Source: Granulosicoccus sp045110475 (GTDB lineage: Bacteria > Pseudomonadota > Gammaproteobacteria > Granulosicoccales > Granulosicoccaceae). From it: 64,000 nt of DNA. The DNA lies in NCBI GenBank assembly GCA_045110475.1, contig JBGCGC010000020.1:1-64000 (forward strand), given 5' to 3'. The notes under the pieces are model-generated. The model made no database searches, was not told where the DNA came from, and saw only the letters and a list, made by a program, of their open reading frames with translations. Below, piece after piece: positions 26,334-34,665 of the stretch. The first letter of the stretch is position 1; each line of letters opens with the position of its first letter. The translations under genes and the position numbers were made by a program.

Positions 26334-26638
26334 GATCGTGTTCCTCTTTATCTATCGGTTAAGGTTCAGGCATGCGCCCGTAAGGTTCACGAATGAAGTC
26401 CTGATGCTAGGCATAAGGTCTTCGTCCGTATACTCACAAGTGAGTTTACCTAGACTTTTAGCTGACGTCACGCATTTTTTGCGTCTGGATGCAAGGTAGT
26501 GGTTGCGTTGGAATCGCGTTGTTGAAAACCTTTAAGTCTATGTAATAAAACACTATTTTTAAAGGCAACAGTTTTTGGGAAACTGATTTTCACCAGGCAC
26601 AGCTACCAATTACCCACATTGCCATTACCCCACAGTAA
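26334..26638. other. pqqA upstream region
   Basis: 305 bases between mxaL and pqqA, both on the minus strand. It should contain the pqqA promoter and leader. Apart from a small palindrome at 26432-26445 no regulatory element is recognised. A weak hairpin (CAGTTT/AAACTG, about 26570-26587) may end the mxa transcript. Confidence 0.45.
26432..26445. promoter_or_regulatory. Palindrome upstream of pqqA, possible operator
   Basis: Six-base arms ACTCAC and GTGAGT separated by two bases, about 100 bases upstream of the pqqA start codon. The position suits a regulator site, but no known consensus is matched. Confidence 0.35.
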
Positions 26639-27571
26639 CTATTTTGCAGAGACGCTTCTGAATCCCGTGTTTGCTGCGAGCTCACGGATGCTTGGCATAA
26701 ATCTCAAAATCAGCAGGATCAGGGCGATCGACGCCGGTACCCAGCGTATATCAGTCTGCGTGGGCCTTTGCTGGGCATAGTTAGTCTGCATCGCTCTGCT
26801 GGCAAGCGTGCGTGTTGAATCGAGCGTCACTGATTCCAGTTTGGTCAGACGTGCCAATGTCAGCAATCGCTCGTCGTCACGCCGGGAAAACTCTTCGCCC
26901 ACCGAGGAGAATTCGGACGGTACACGCTGAACCACATCCGATGCGCTCCAGAAGCCTATGGAATTGCCCTGAGCATCCGTTTTCGGGATGGGCATGGCTG
27001 TTTCACCACCGACGCCCACCAATAATCCATTGACCTCGAACTGCTCTGTTTTAGGCAAACCACGCTGTCCCTGTTCCAGTGGTGGTGCTTCCTGTCCGTC
27101 GGTGATGAGGATGATGGAAGTGGGGTCAGCGAAGTCATCGGCAGCCCGCATGATCTGGTGTATGCCTTTTCCAATACTGCTACCGTTCGACCAGCGCATG
27201 CGGCCACTCACCTCCGCAAGCGAGGCGATCAGTCCTGAGTAGTGTTCGCAAACTTCCAGTGGTGTTATGAGGGTAAGCGTGCGTCTGCCGGTAAATACAC
27301 TCCAGCCAACACTTGATCCGCACGGTAGTTCTTCAACAAGTGCCTTTGCCATGCTTTTGGCATAGTCCAGACGGCTAACTGATTGGCCATCCAGACTGAC
27401 ATCGGTAACATTCATGCTTTGAGATATATCAAATCCAATTTGATAGGAATACACCGGCCGTTGTAGTGTCACTGGCTTTAATACCGCAGTGCTTAGCAGT
27501 AGAAGGAGCGCAACCAGAAAGGGCAGGTTGTAAATGCTGAACAAGCGCTTGATGTTAGTGGACAGTGTCAC
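26639..27571 (-). CDS. mxaL: MxaL, von Willebrand factor A-domain protein
   Basis: 310 residues starting at a GTG that overlaps the mxaK stop. One helix near residues 14-32 and one near 280-296 hold a periplasmic-facing VWA domain (residues about 42-230). The MIDAS motif is intact at GFDISQSM (DxSxS), with the later acidic ITDGQE. MxaL is one of the proteins needed for assembly of active methanol dehydrogenase, linked in MxaF systems to calcium insertion. Last gene of the mxa block. Confidence 0.9.
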   Translation of the reverse strand: MTLSTNIKRLFSIYNLPFLVALLLLLSTAVLKPVTLQRPVYSYQIGFDISQSMNVTDVSLDGQSVSRLDYAKSMAKALVEELPCGSSVGWSVFTGRRTLTLITPLEVCEHYSGLIASLAEVSGRMRWSNGSSIGKGIHQIMRAADDFADPTSIILITDGQEAPPLEQGQRGLPKTEQFEVNGLLVGVGGETAMPIPKTDAQGNSIGFWSASDVVQRVPSEFSSVGEEFSRRDDERLLTLARLTKLESVTLDSTRTLASRAMQTNYAQQRPTQTDIRWVPASIALILLILRFMPSIRELAANTGFRSVSAK

Positions 27572-28140
27572 GGCAGGTCCTTTTTTTCGAACCCCGGTAC
27601 GATCACGTCGACACTCTTCAGCGGTTCTATACGACCGTCGTCAAGTCTGTCGCTACCTTCTGGCGCCATACGCAACGCGCTTTCAAGGTTGTAACGCGCT
27701 GGCCAGTGCTGCGCACTTTCGCTGAGCAAATCGCGGTACCGCTGTTTTGCCAGTTCTACCATGGGAAGCGTCTGGCTAGTGGTCTCTCGGCCAGTGAGAA
27801 GTGCCTGACGCAAATAAGCGTTGGCAAGGTTGAATTGTGCTCCTGTATTAGTCTGGATATCGCTGGTGTCGCTGACAACGGAATTCAGAATGCGCTCGGC
27901 ATCTTCCAGACTCCCGCCTTTGGCCAGTGCACTACCCAGAGTCACTTGCACGGCCGGGTGACTGTGCATCGGGACAGTCACGTCGACATCATCCAGGGTT
28001 TCCAGAGAATCTGGTACGGCGGCGACGGCTGCAGAGAGTTGCCTGTGTTGTTGCAGTTTGAATGCCTGTACCGCAACTGCACCGGCAAGGCCTATGCTGA
28101 CTATGGCAAAAGCAAGATGTGCGTTACGACGTTTGATCAC
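27568..28140 (-). CDS. mxaK: MxaK, methanol dehydrogenase maturation protein
   Basis: 190 residues from the GTG at 28140, which overlaps the mxaC stop (GTGA); the longer frame from 28185 would overlap mxaC by 49 bases. N-terminal helix (residues about 8-26), then a soluble helical region with a TPR-like stretch (GAQFNLANAYLRQALL, ARYNLESALRMAP). MxaK family members work with MxaC and MxaL. Position in the order R-S-A-C-K-L supports the name. Confidence 0.87.
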   Translation of the reverse strand: MIKRRNAHLAFAIVSIGLAGAVAVQAFKLQQHRQLSAAVAAVPDSLETLDDVDVTVPMHSHPAVQVTLGSALAKGGSLEDAERILNSVVSDTSDIQTNTGAQFNLANAYLRQALLTGRETTSQTLPMVELAKQRYRDLLSESAQHWPARYNLESALRMAPEGSDRLDDGRIEPLKSVDVIVPGFEKKDLP

Positions 28141-29147
28141 AACGTGTTTATCCTGAATGCTGATAGCACCGCCACAACCAGACATCCGGCCAGTGCAATG
28201 AAGTAGAACCAGCGACTGAAGTCCACCCGGGGTATAGGCTCAAGGTAGGTCAACGGCAGGTTTTGCTGTTGATCGATCTCCTGCACGGCTTCCTTCATCG
28301 ATTCTGGATCGTTAGCTTGAAACACACGATAACTGGTGTCCAGTTGTTGGAAAAACACGTGCAGTGCTATTTCTTCCACCAGCTCTTCAGCGTCCGGGCC
28401 GACGGTTTCCAGATCGGGGCTGTTCTTGCTGCTTTGAATGTAGATGAAGTAAAGGTTAATGCGATTTCGACGCAGACCATCAGTGATGAGCGTGCGTGTT
28501 TCTTCATCCAGCCTCGCACCACCATCGGATACCAGCAAGATGGCCCGGCTACCGGTGTAGCTGCGTTCGTCAAATCTCTGAATGGCGGACACCAGCGCAA
28601 GACCCATATTGGTCTTGTTGGGACCTCTGCCGACGCCACTGGCTTCCAGCCCGGCAAGAATAAGGGCCTCGTCATCGCTGAATGGCGCAACGGGAATGGG
28701 CGAGACGTTGAACAGAGTCAAGGCGTAACGGTTGTCCGGACGTTCATCGACCAGCCATGACAGGGCTTGTCGAACAACCTGGCTTTTGGGTATGGCGGGT
28801 CCCGGTTGCTCGCCTGGCTTCATCTGGTGGCGTCTCACTTCTGCATCCATGCTGGCGCTTCGGTCCATCAAAATGGATAGTTCGGCACCGCGCCCGATTT
28901 TTTCGATATCTGTGCGAGAGCTGCCCGGTCCTGCCAGTGCAATGATCAACGCGGCAAGACAAACTACCGCCACAAGTGACAACACCTTCTGTAAGAAAGG
29001 TCCCAGGGTATCTGGTGGTAGCCAGGCCAGTGAGGGCATGCTGATTGTGTCGCGTTGTCGCTCCAGCAAGGGGAGTAAAGCCAGTGGGAGTAGGGCCAAT
29101 ATCCATGGCGTGGCGAAATCGAAGAGTAGGAAATCCGGCAAACTCAT
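28137..29147 (-). CDS. mxaC: MxaC, membrane-anchored VWA protein
   Basis: 336 residues. BatA-like: two N-terminal helices (residues about 13-29 and 54-72), a VWA domain with MIDAS motif LMDRSASMD near residue 93 and LVSDGGA near 200, and a C-terminal helix (about 312-330). The start overlaps mxaA stop by four bases. Part of the chaperone-like set that matures quinoprotein methanol dehydrogenase. Confidence 0.9.
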   Translation of the reverse strand: MSLPDFLLFDFATPWILALLPLALLPLLERQRDTISMPSLAWLPPDTLGPFLQKVLSLVAVVCLAALIIALAGPGSSRTDIEKIGRGAELSILMDRSASMDAEVRRHQMKPGEQPGPAIPKSQVVRQALSWLVDERPDNRYALTLFNVSPIPVAPFSDDEALILAGLEASGVGRGPNKTNMGLALVSAIQRFDERSYTGSRAILLVSDGGARLDEETRTLITDGLRRNRINLYFIYIQSSKNSPDLETVGPDAEELVEEIALHVFFQQLDTSYRVFQANDPESMKEAVQEIDQQQNLPLTYLEPIPRVDFSRWFYFIALAGCLVVAVLSAFRINTL

Positions 29148-30055
29148 GGCATACCGTGAGCCGCAAGGGTTTTTTTGGGCAACTTGCTCGTGTGGCGTTT
29201 TTCAGCCTTGTATAGCCGTTTGGACAACCCGGTGATATCGAAAGATGCTGGTGGTTTGTTGTGGGCAAAAAACCGTTCTGAGGATGTTTTGTAAAAACTG
29301 CGGATATCCGGCTCGAACGGTTCAAGCCACTCGGCAGTCTGAATCAGCTTGTCAATCGAATCGTTGTTTACGCTGCGACCGCTCATCTGATCGAAGGCTC
29401 TATGCAAGGCTAGCCAGGCTGGGGCGTCATCGTTTGAACGGGTGGGTTTGTGTCGCCGGATGATCCGGTACGCATGCGCAAATGGCAAGGTTCCTGCCTC
29501 ACGCAGGCCGCGTATCATCCACCACGCCAGCCACAACAAGAGCGACAGACACAAAGCTGCAGACAATAATTTAATATTGCGCCATAGTTCAGTCGCCGGT
29601 GGTATCACGGGTGTCCAGTCAGCTTGCATGAAGGGTAGTTGGTTATCGCTATCTGTCACTGCGGGTGTTAAGGGTGCAATGCTGAATGACCATTCAGGCA
29701 CTTCTATAACACGACCTTGATCTGTGCTCAGCGTTAGCGCAGGCAGCGATACGAGGCGCACATCAGGCGGTGAGTTGACAATCTGATAGCGAATCGTCAG
29801 GTGCTCCCCATCCTGATGCAGTTCAACGCCTTGCCGCGTTACCCAACGCCCCTCACGCTGGGTTTCAGGAAGTGTTGTCAGAGTATGTGTGATGTCACCA
29901 GCTTGCAACCCAATGGTCTGCTCGACGATATCGCCGATAGTGTATCCGAAGGCCCGGTCTGGTTGGGTAACAGACAACGCGCCATTGTTCGCAGCCGCCA
30001 CGGCATTGATAAGGCACAGGCTGACAGCCAGACTACGAACTAACAAGACTTTCAC
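29144..30055 (-). CDS. mxaA: MxaA, methanol dehydrogenase maturation protein
   Basis: 303 residues, GTG start overlapping mxaS stop. Signal peptide at residues 1-21, periplasmic beta-rich domain (residues about 22-165), one transmembrane helix (RNIKLLSAALCLSLLLWLAW, about 164-183) and a cytoplasmic helical tail. This BatD-like topology and the gene position match MxaA, implicated in metal insertion. Confidence 0.88.
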   Translation of the reverse strand: MKVLLVRSLAVSLCLINAVAAANNGALSVTQPDRAFGYTIGDIVEQTIGLQAGDITHTLTTLPETQREGRWVTRQGVELHQDGEHLTIRYQIVNSPPDVRLVSLPALTLSTDQGRVIEVPEWSFSIAPLTPAVTDSDNQLPFMQADWTPVIPPATELWRNIKLLSAALCLSLLLWLAWWMIRGLREAGTLPFAHAYRIIRRHKPTRSNDDAPAWLALHRAFDQMSGRSVNNDSIDKLIQTAEWLEPFEPDIRSFYKTSSERFFAHNKPPASFDITGLSKRLYKAEKRHTSKLPKKTLAAHGMP

Positions 30056-30924
30056 GACACGTGCTCGGTGAAGTAGCGGGAGAGTTGCTCTGCATTGAAA
30101 TCATGCTCGATGAAAAACGGGGAACTGTTGTGTCTTGCGAACGTGTCAACAAGCCGCTGGCGTTGTGCCTGGACGTTGGCAAGCCATTCGCTGCGCCTGG
30201 GTTCGGTAATCCAGAGCTGACGACGCTGACCATTATTCAGGTCACGCGCAAACAGTAACTGACCTGCATCCGGGGGAATGACTTCGCTTTGATCCCAGAC
30301 AACAATAGGTACCAGTGTTGCGTTGGCGAGCTTGTCGAGCAAAGGCTCCATATATTCCAGTGAAAAGTGAAAATCACTCATTAGAAACACCATTCCCGAT
30401 TGTCCTTCAATACGACTGACAGCTTCTGCAAGAGCGCTCTGCTTGCCGGCTGTGGCTTCGTGTGGTGCAGGAGGTTTGGCATCCTGTACGGTTTTGGCCA
30501 TATGAGCTCCGATGGCACGGCCGCGTCGCGCAGGCTGGTAAAGATCTTCTCGAAAAACAGTGTCGAACGGTAGCAGGCTGATTGCATCGCCATATGAGTG
30601 CGCGCTAATGCCAAGGCTGTTGAGAAAGTCAGCAGCTACTTGCAACTTCCCCGGCTTGCCAAAGTGCATGGAAGCGGACATGTCCAGTAACACATGGATG
30701 TTGATGGATGCCGGTTGCAAATACGTTCGCACCAGCCAGTCACCGCGAACATCACTGATGCTGGCTCTAAGGTCAAGGCGCCGCGGGTCTGGTACGTCAA
30801 ATAGTCTGGCGTGCGCTGCGAAGTTCATGCCCGAGCCGCGGCTCAGGCCACGGTGTGCCCCGGGTCGAGTACCAGATGAGCTTACCGGCAAACGATAGAC
30901 AAATTCTTCGTTACTTGAACTCAC
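30052..30924 (-). CDS. mxaS: MxaS, DUF58-family protein
   Basis: 290 residues, GTG start overlapping mxaR stop. DUF58/VWA-like: RLDLRASISDVRGDWLVRTYLQ near residue 47 precedes HVLLDMSASMHFG (DxSxS). DUF58 proteins are routine partners of MoxR ATPases. No transmembrane segment seen, so a cytoplasmic partner at the membrane. Confidence 0.9.
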   Translation of the reverse strand: MSSSNEEFVYRLPVSSSGTRPGAHRGLSRGSGMNFAAHARLFDVPDPRRLDLRASISDVRGDWLVRTYLQPASINIHVLLDMSASMHFGKPGKLQVAADFLNSLGISAHSYGDAISLLPFDTVFREDLYQPARRGRAIGAHMAKTVQDAKPPAPHEATAGKQSALAEAVSRIEGQSGMVFLMSDFHFSLEYMEPLLDKLANATLVPIVVWDQSEVIPPDAGQLLFARDLNNGQRRQLWITEPRRSEWLANVQAQRQRLVDTFARHNSSPFFIEHDFNAEQLSRYFTEHVS

Positions 30925-31943
30925 CGTGGTGATGCAACACGATCCATGAGTTGTCTGATGAAAGCGGGTGCAATCTCGCTTCGACGAAGCTCATAAATAG
31001 GAGAGAAAAAGACACGATGACCAAGTGCTGATGGGAGTACTGCGTGAACATCTTCAGGAACCACATAGTCGCGATTGTTAAGCCAGGCGACTACGCGTGC
31101 GGCACGCGCAAGAGCACTCATGCCACGAGGGCTGGCTCCAGCCAATACAAGTCGCTCTATATCGATGCCTTCGATAGAGACTCCGAAATCAGCAGGTTTT
31201 GAAGTTGCTCGCCACAGATCGAGCAGGTATTGCTCTATGGCACTGCTGGTTTTGACAAAGCCCTGAATTTCTGTTGCCACGTTGTTCAATTCATAGGCGT
31301 TGCAGATCCCTTCATTCAGGGTATCTATCAGGCTGTCAGCATCATGATAGATCGTATCAATCAGCAACCGTCGACGAACATCAGGATCATCGGGTGTGCC
31401 CATATTCAATTCGAACATGAATCGATCACGCGCAGCAGCGGAAAGCTCAAACGTCTCTTCTTTCTCTACTTTGTTTCTGTCTGCAAATACCGTCAGATGC
31501 GGAAACTGATACTGTTTGTTGAATGCAGATACCGTGCGCTCAGCCATCGCTCTAAGTAGCAGGGATTGAACCTGAGGGCGTGCCCGGTTTATCTCGTTGA
31601 AGAAAAAAGTGGCAAGTTGCTCGCCATGACGAAGCAACGGGCCAGGGTCGATTCTTGGCTGGCCGTCGGCGTTAACATACGTGTGGTACACAAGATCGTT
31701 TGGCATGAGATCGATGGTGCCTTCGATACGTTCGAAGTCCCCGCCCACACAGCGTGAGAACGCACGCAATACCGTTGTTTTACCAACGCCCACATCACCT
31801 TCCAGCAACACATGGCCGCGCGCAAACAGAGCGACGTTGATGAGCCGAATGACATCGGCCTGGCCGATGACGGTTTTGCCAATGGTCTCTTCCATTGCCA
31901 GCGCTTTCGAGCGCCAGTCAGCATGCTGGTTTTCAGTGAACAC
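30921..31943 (-). CDS. mxaR: MxaR, MoxR-type AAA+ ATPase
   Basis: 340 residues from the GTG at 31943 (AGGAAG seven to eight bases upstream); the open frame continues to a TTG at 31982. Walker A EGDVGVGKTT near residue 50, Walker B FFFNEINRA near 110, sensor and arginine-finger region around SPRGMSALARAARV near 270. Supplies ATP energy for the MxaSACKL machine. Confidence 0.93.
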   Translation of the reverse strand: MFTENQHADWRSKALAMEETIGKTVIGQADVIRLINVALFARGHVLLEGDVGVGKTTVLRAFSRCVGGDFERIEGTIDLMPNDLVYHTYVNADGQPRIDPGPLLRHGEQLATFFFNEINRARPQVQSLLLRAMAERTVSAFNKQYQFPHLTVFADRNKVEKEETFELSAAARDRFMFELNMGTPDDPDVRRRLLIDTIYHDADSLIDTLNEGICNAYELNNVATEIQGFVKTSSAIEQYLLDLWRATSKPADFGVSIEGIDIERLVLAGASPRGMSALARAARVVAWLNNRDYVVPEDVHAVLPSALGHRVFFSPIYELRRSEIAPAFIRQLMDRVASPR

Positions 31944-32018
31944 TGTCTGTCTTCCTGTTCCGTGATGCCATACAGCACGCAAGTTTAGGAGTAGTCATAT
32001 AAAATTAAGATTAAACGA

Positions 32019-32519
32019 TTAATTTTTACCGGGTATGAGCGATTGTGGTGCGTCGATGAACTCTATATTAGAATCGCTGATCTGTGTTGATTCCAGATTG
32101 GACAGTTCGGCAGAAGCGCCTGCGGTGGGTGCGATCTGGCCTATGACCGGCAGCCCCTTACGCAATTTGCGGGTTGCCTTGTCAACCTTGTCGTGCAAGG
32201 CAGGCGTGTACGGCAGGCGATACGCCCGTGGTTCGGTTTGCCCGAGGCCTTGCGTGAATTCGGTACCCCAGAGATAGATGTTTTGTGGTTCGTCTACATT
32301 GACTGCGTGCAGAAAAAACTGCTCTGGCAGATCACGCTCAGTCGGCCAGCCCTGAATGCCTGGCCACGAGCTGTAGACAACCCAGAAAAATCCGACGACC
32401 ACCACGTTGCACAGAGTCTTTATGCTCCAGTGCCAGGATGAATGCAGATTAAGACCCAGAAGCAATACAGCAATGGCAATGTAAGCGAGGATCAGTGCAT
32501 TGACGTCTAGTGTGGAGAT
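32019..32519 (-). CDS. Small two-helix protein between mxaR and exbD-like gene; possible AUC start
   Basis: The frame is open from an upstream stop near 32548. The usual start codons allow only a TTG at 32465 (148 residues), but that cuts into the first hydrophobic helix. GGGAGG at 32526-32531 sits six bases before an ATC codon at 32519, which would give 166 residues with the whole helix (NALILAYIAIAVLLLGL) plus a second one. The soluble part contains IYLWGTE, PRAYRLPY and RKLRKGLP, a pattern I believe is conserved in other bacteria, but I cannot name a family. Co-directional with mxaR and probably co-transcribed. Confidence 0.6.
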   Translation of the reverse strand: MSTLDVNALILAYIAIAVLLLGLNLHSSWHWSIKTLCNVVVVGFFWVVYSSWPGIQGWPTERDLPEQFFLHAVNVDEPQNIYLWGTEFTQGLGQTEPRAYRLPYTPALHDKVDKATRKLRKGLPVIGQIAPTAGASAELSNLESTQISDSNIEFIDAPQSLIPGKN

Positions 32520-32631
32520 GTCGCGCCTCCCTGGTTTGAGATTTTGTGATCGTGCTCAAACAAGTCAGGAGCTGAACCGAGTGAGAACGTGATGTTTGAG
32601 ATACTGTTAATGTGCAGCACGTCTTTTCAGC

Positions 32632-33246
32632 CTATCTAGGAACCAGACGCGTGGGCAATTGATTAATATCGACGATATCTCCTTCACTGCTGACGCTGAA
32701 GCGAACGGCTGTTTTCTCTTCCCCCTTGGACTCAAGTGTGGTGACACCGTAGTAGGCAACAGTATACACAGGGTTGACTTTGGAGACCTTGACTGAAACC
32801 GGTACCGAACTTGATGTTGTACTCTCGTAGTAGTGCACGTTGACAATATACTCTCCAGGAACCACGCCTCTGATAGCGGCTATTTCCTGATTCAAGGGAT
32901 TCAGGACTTCCTCGCCCCCGACATTTAACGTGTCATTGAGTGAGCCTCGATCATCGCGGTCGAGATGCACAAGATTACTTCCTCTGTTTCTGAACCACAC
33001 CGTATTGCCATTTGGATCGCGCACCCAGGTATCTATGTCTTCAGGGCTTCCATCAGGCCAGCTTACCGTGATGATGTATTGCGCATCGATATCGACTTTT
33101 CCTGTGTCTTCTGCCGGGTTTATAAACAGAATTGCCAGAAAGAATAGAAGTATGAAGCCCAGTAAAATATTAAAGAGAAGATCGGTGAAAGGGTCCGAGC
33201 CTGAGACAGCCGCACTGCGGTAGTTTCGTCGCAGACGAATACTCAC
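32632..33246 (-). CDS. ExbD/TolR-like protein with atypical periplasmic domain
   Basis: 204 residues. One N-terminal helix (residues about 20-43) preceded by SDPFTDLLFNILLGF, in which the Asp in the first part of the helix corresponds to the proton-carrying Asp of ExbD/TolR. The rest is not a standard TolR fold: WPDGSPEDIDTWVRDPNGNTVWFRN and GEYIVNVHYYES resemble the DUF2135/YfaP-type beta domain. Overlaps the ExbB-like gene by four bases. Confidence 0.75.
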   Translation of the reverse strand: MSIRLRRNYRSAAVSGSDPFTDLLFNILLGFILLFFLAILFINPAEDTGKVDIDAQYIITVSWPDGSPEDIDTWVRDPNGNTVWFRNRGSNLVHLDRDDRGSLNDTLNVGGEEVLNPLNQEIAAIRGVVPGEYIVNVHYYESTTSSSVPVSVKVSKVNPVYTVAYYGVTTLESKGEEKTAVRFSVSSEGDIVDINQLPTRLVPR

Positions 33247-33980
33247 GTATTAAATGACTCGGAATTGTTGCGCAAGTGTCGTCTTATGCGCAATAACTCG
33301 GCAACCAGATGCTCACTTTGTCTGCCGAGAATGAGGTATTGAAAGCTCAGAAGACTTGCACCAACAAGACCAGTCAGCGTTGTATACAGCGCGGTGCCCA
33401 TTCCACCACTCATGGCTATCAATAGATTTTTTAAATCATCACCACCGGTTATATCGATATTATCCAGCGACGCAAAAATAAGAATAAAACCAATAATGGT
33501 GCCCAACAGGCCTAGCCGTATTGCAAGGTCAACGAAGTACCAGCCCAGCTCGGCAGGTGAACGAACCGCATCGGCATGGATTTCGAGAATGGCGTCTACA
33601 TCATCAGCACTCTCACGTTGTTCGGTTGCAAGGTCGTCGAGAAAACGTTGCAGAAACAAAGAGGGTGTTTTGGGCGATCTGGCCCTTTCTGCAAGCCAGC
33701 GTTGCGCACTAAGGGTACGTCTGGAGGTATGGAAAATGTGCCAGCCGCAATGAACGGACATCACCAGCACGAGCATCATTGTCAAGGACGCCATATAGCT
33801 TTTGTCCGACGTCAGAATCAGCTTAAACAGATGCAAATCCCAAGCGACATAGGCGCCGAATATCATTAGGCTTACCAGCAGAAGCCACAGTTGCGGATAA
33901 AATTCACTGCTGTCATAACCCAGCGCGGGCACGTTCTTTGATGCGCTTGGCATCTCTGCCGATTTCCCTTCAAGGCTCAT
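33243..33980 (-). CDS. MotA/TolQ/ExbB proton-channel family protein
   Basis: 245 residues from the ATG at 33980, which overlaps the Sel1 gene stop (ATGA). Helices at about 28-46 and 55-73, then a cytoplasmic region, then RLGLLGTIIGFILIFASLD (about 159) and SGGMGTALYTTLTGLVGASLLSFQYLILG (about 188-216), the conserved ExbB/TolQ helices with the pore Thr. With the next gene it should form a proton-motive-force motor in the inner membrane. Confidence 0.85.
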   Translation of the reverse strand: MSLEGKSAEMPSASKNVPALGYDSSEFYPQLWLLLVSLMIFGAYVAWDLHLFKLILTSDKSYMASLTMMLVLVMSVHCGWHIFHTSRRTLSAQRWLAERARSPKTPSLFLQRFLDDLATEQRESADDVDAILEIHADAVRSPAELGWYFVDLAIRLGLLGTIIGFILIFASLDNIDITGGDDLKNLLIAMSGGMGTALYTTLTGLVGASLLSFQYLILGRQSEHLVAELLRIRRHLRNNSESFNT

Positions 33981-34486
33981 AAAGGTTCTGCAGCCAGTGC
34001 ATCGAGGGTGTGCCAACGATCCTTGAGGGTCGACATCTGCAGTGGGGACAGAGTGAGTTCGACCGACAATTGGCTGAGATAATAATCCGCCCACGGATTA
34101 TCGGAGATTTTCGCATGGATGTACCAACCGAAGGCGCGTTCGTTGCTTTTGCGAACACCCAGCCCCTGTTTGTACAAGTGTCCGAGATTCAGTTGAGCGG
34201 CCCCATAACCTTCACTGGCCGCCTTGTGGTAGAGCTCTGCGGCCTTTTCGAAGTCCGTTTCGCCTCCCAGACCGAGGTAGTGCAGATTGGCTAGTGCTGT
34301 CTGGAACCGGGGGTTTCCCGCATCAACCTCTGGTGCCAGAAAACCTCGCGCACGCTCGTATTGTCCCGATGCCATGGCATCCATGTAGTTGCTTGTTGGC
34401 CAGCGCTCCATGGCGTGAAGCACTCCCAGCATAGCCACAAGAGCACAGAAAACGATGGCCGTAAAAAGTTGTGACATGGCTTTCAT
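33977..34486 (-). CDS. Sel1-like repeat protein
   Basis: 169 residues. N-terminal hydrophobic signal or anchor (residues 5-24). Two Sel1-type TPR repeats follow (ALANLHYLGLGGETDFEKAAELYHKAA and AQLNLGHLYKQGLGVRKSNERAFGWY). Such proteins are periplasmic protein-binding scaffolds. First gene of the ExbB-ExbD-mxaRSACKL operon. Confidence 0.8.
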   Translation of the reverse strand: MKAMSQLFTAIVFCALVAMLGVLHAMERWPTSNYMDAMASGQYERARGFLAPEVDAGNPRFQTALANLHYLGLGGETDFEKAAELYHKAASEGYGAAQLNLGHLYKQGLGVRKSNERAFGWYIHAKISDNPWADYYLSQLSVELTLSPLQMSTLKDRWHTLDALAAEPL

Positions 34487-34665
34487 CAGCGGCCTGTGTC
34501 ATCGAGGAAGTCGCAACTTTCGCCTGATGCATACGTACACTGTCGTCGCAGGGCTTGCTTTTTCATGGTGGTCGCACAACAATGAAGGGCTCACGTGACA
34601 CCAGTGTCGTGTATTCGCAACAAAGGTGTCAACCACCAGCCTTGTTTGACTTGTTGGGGAATATC

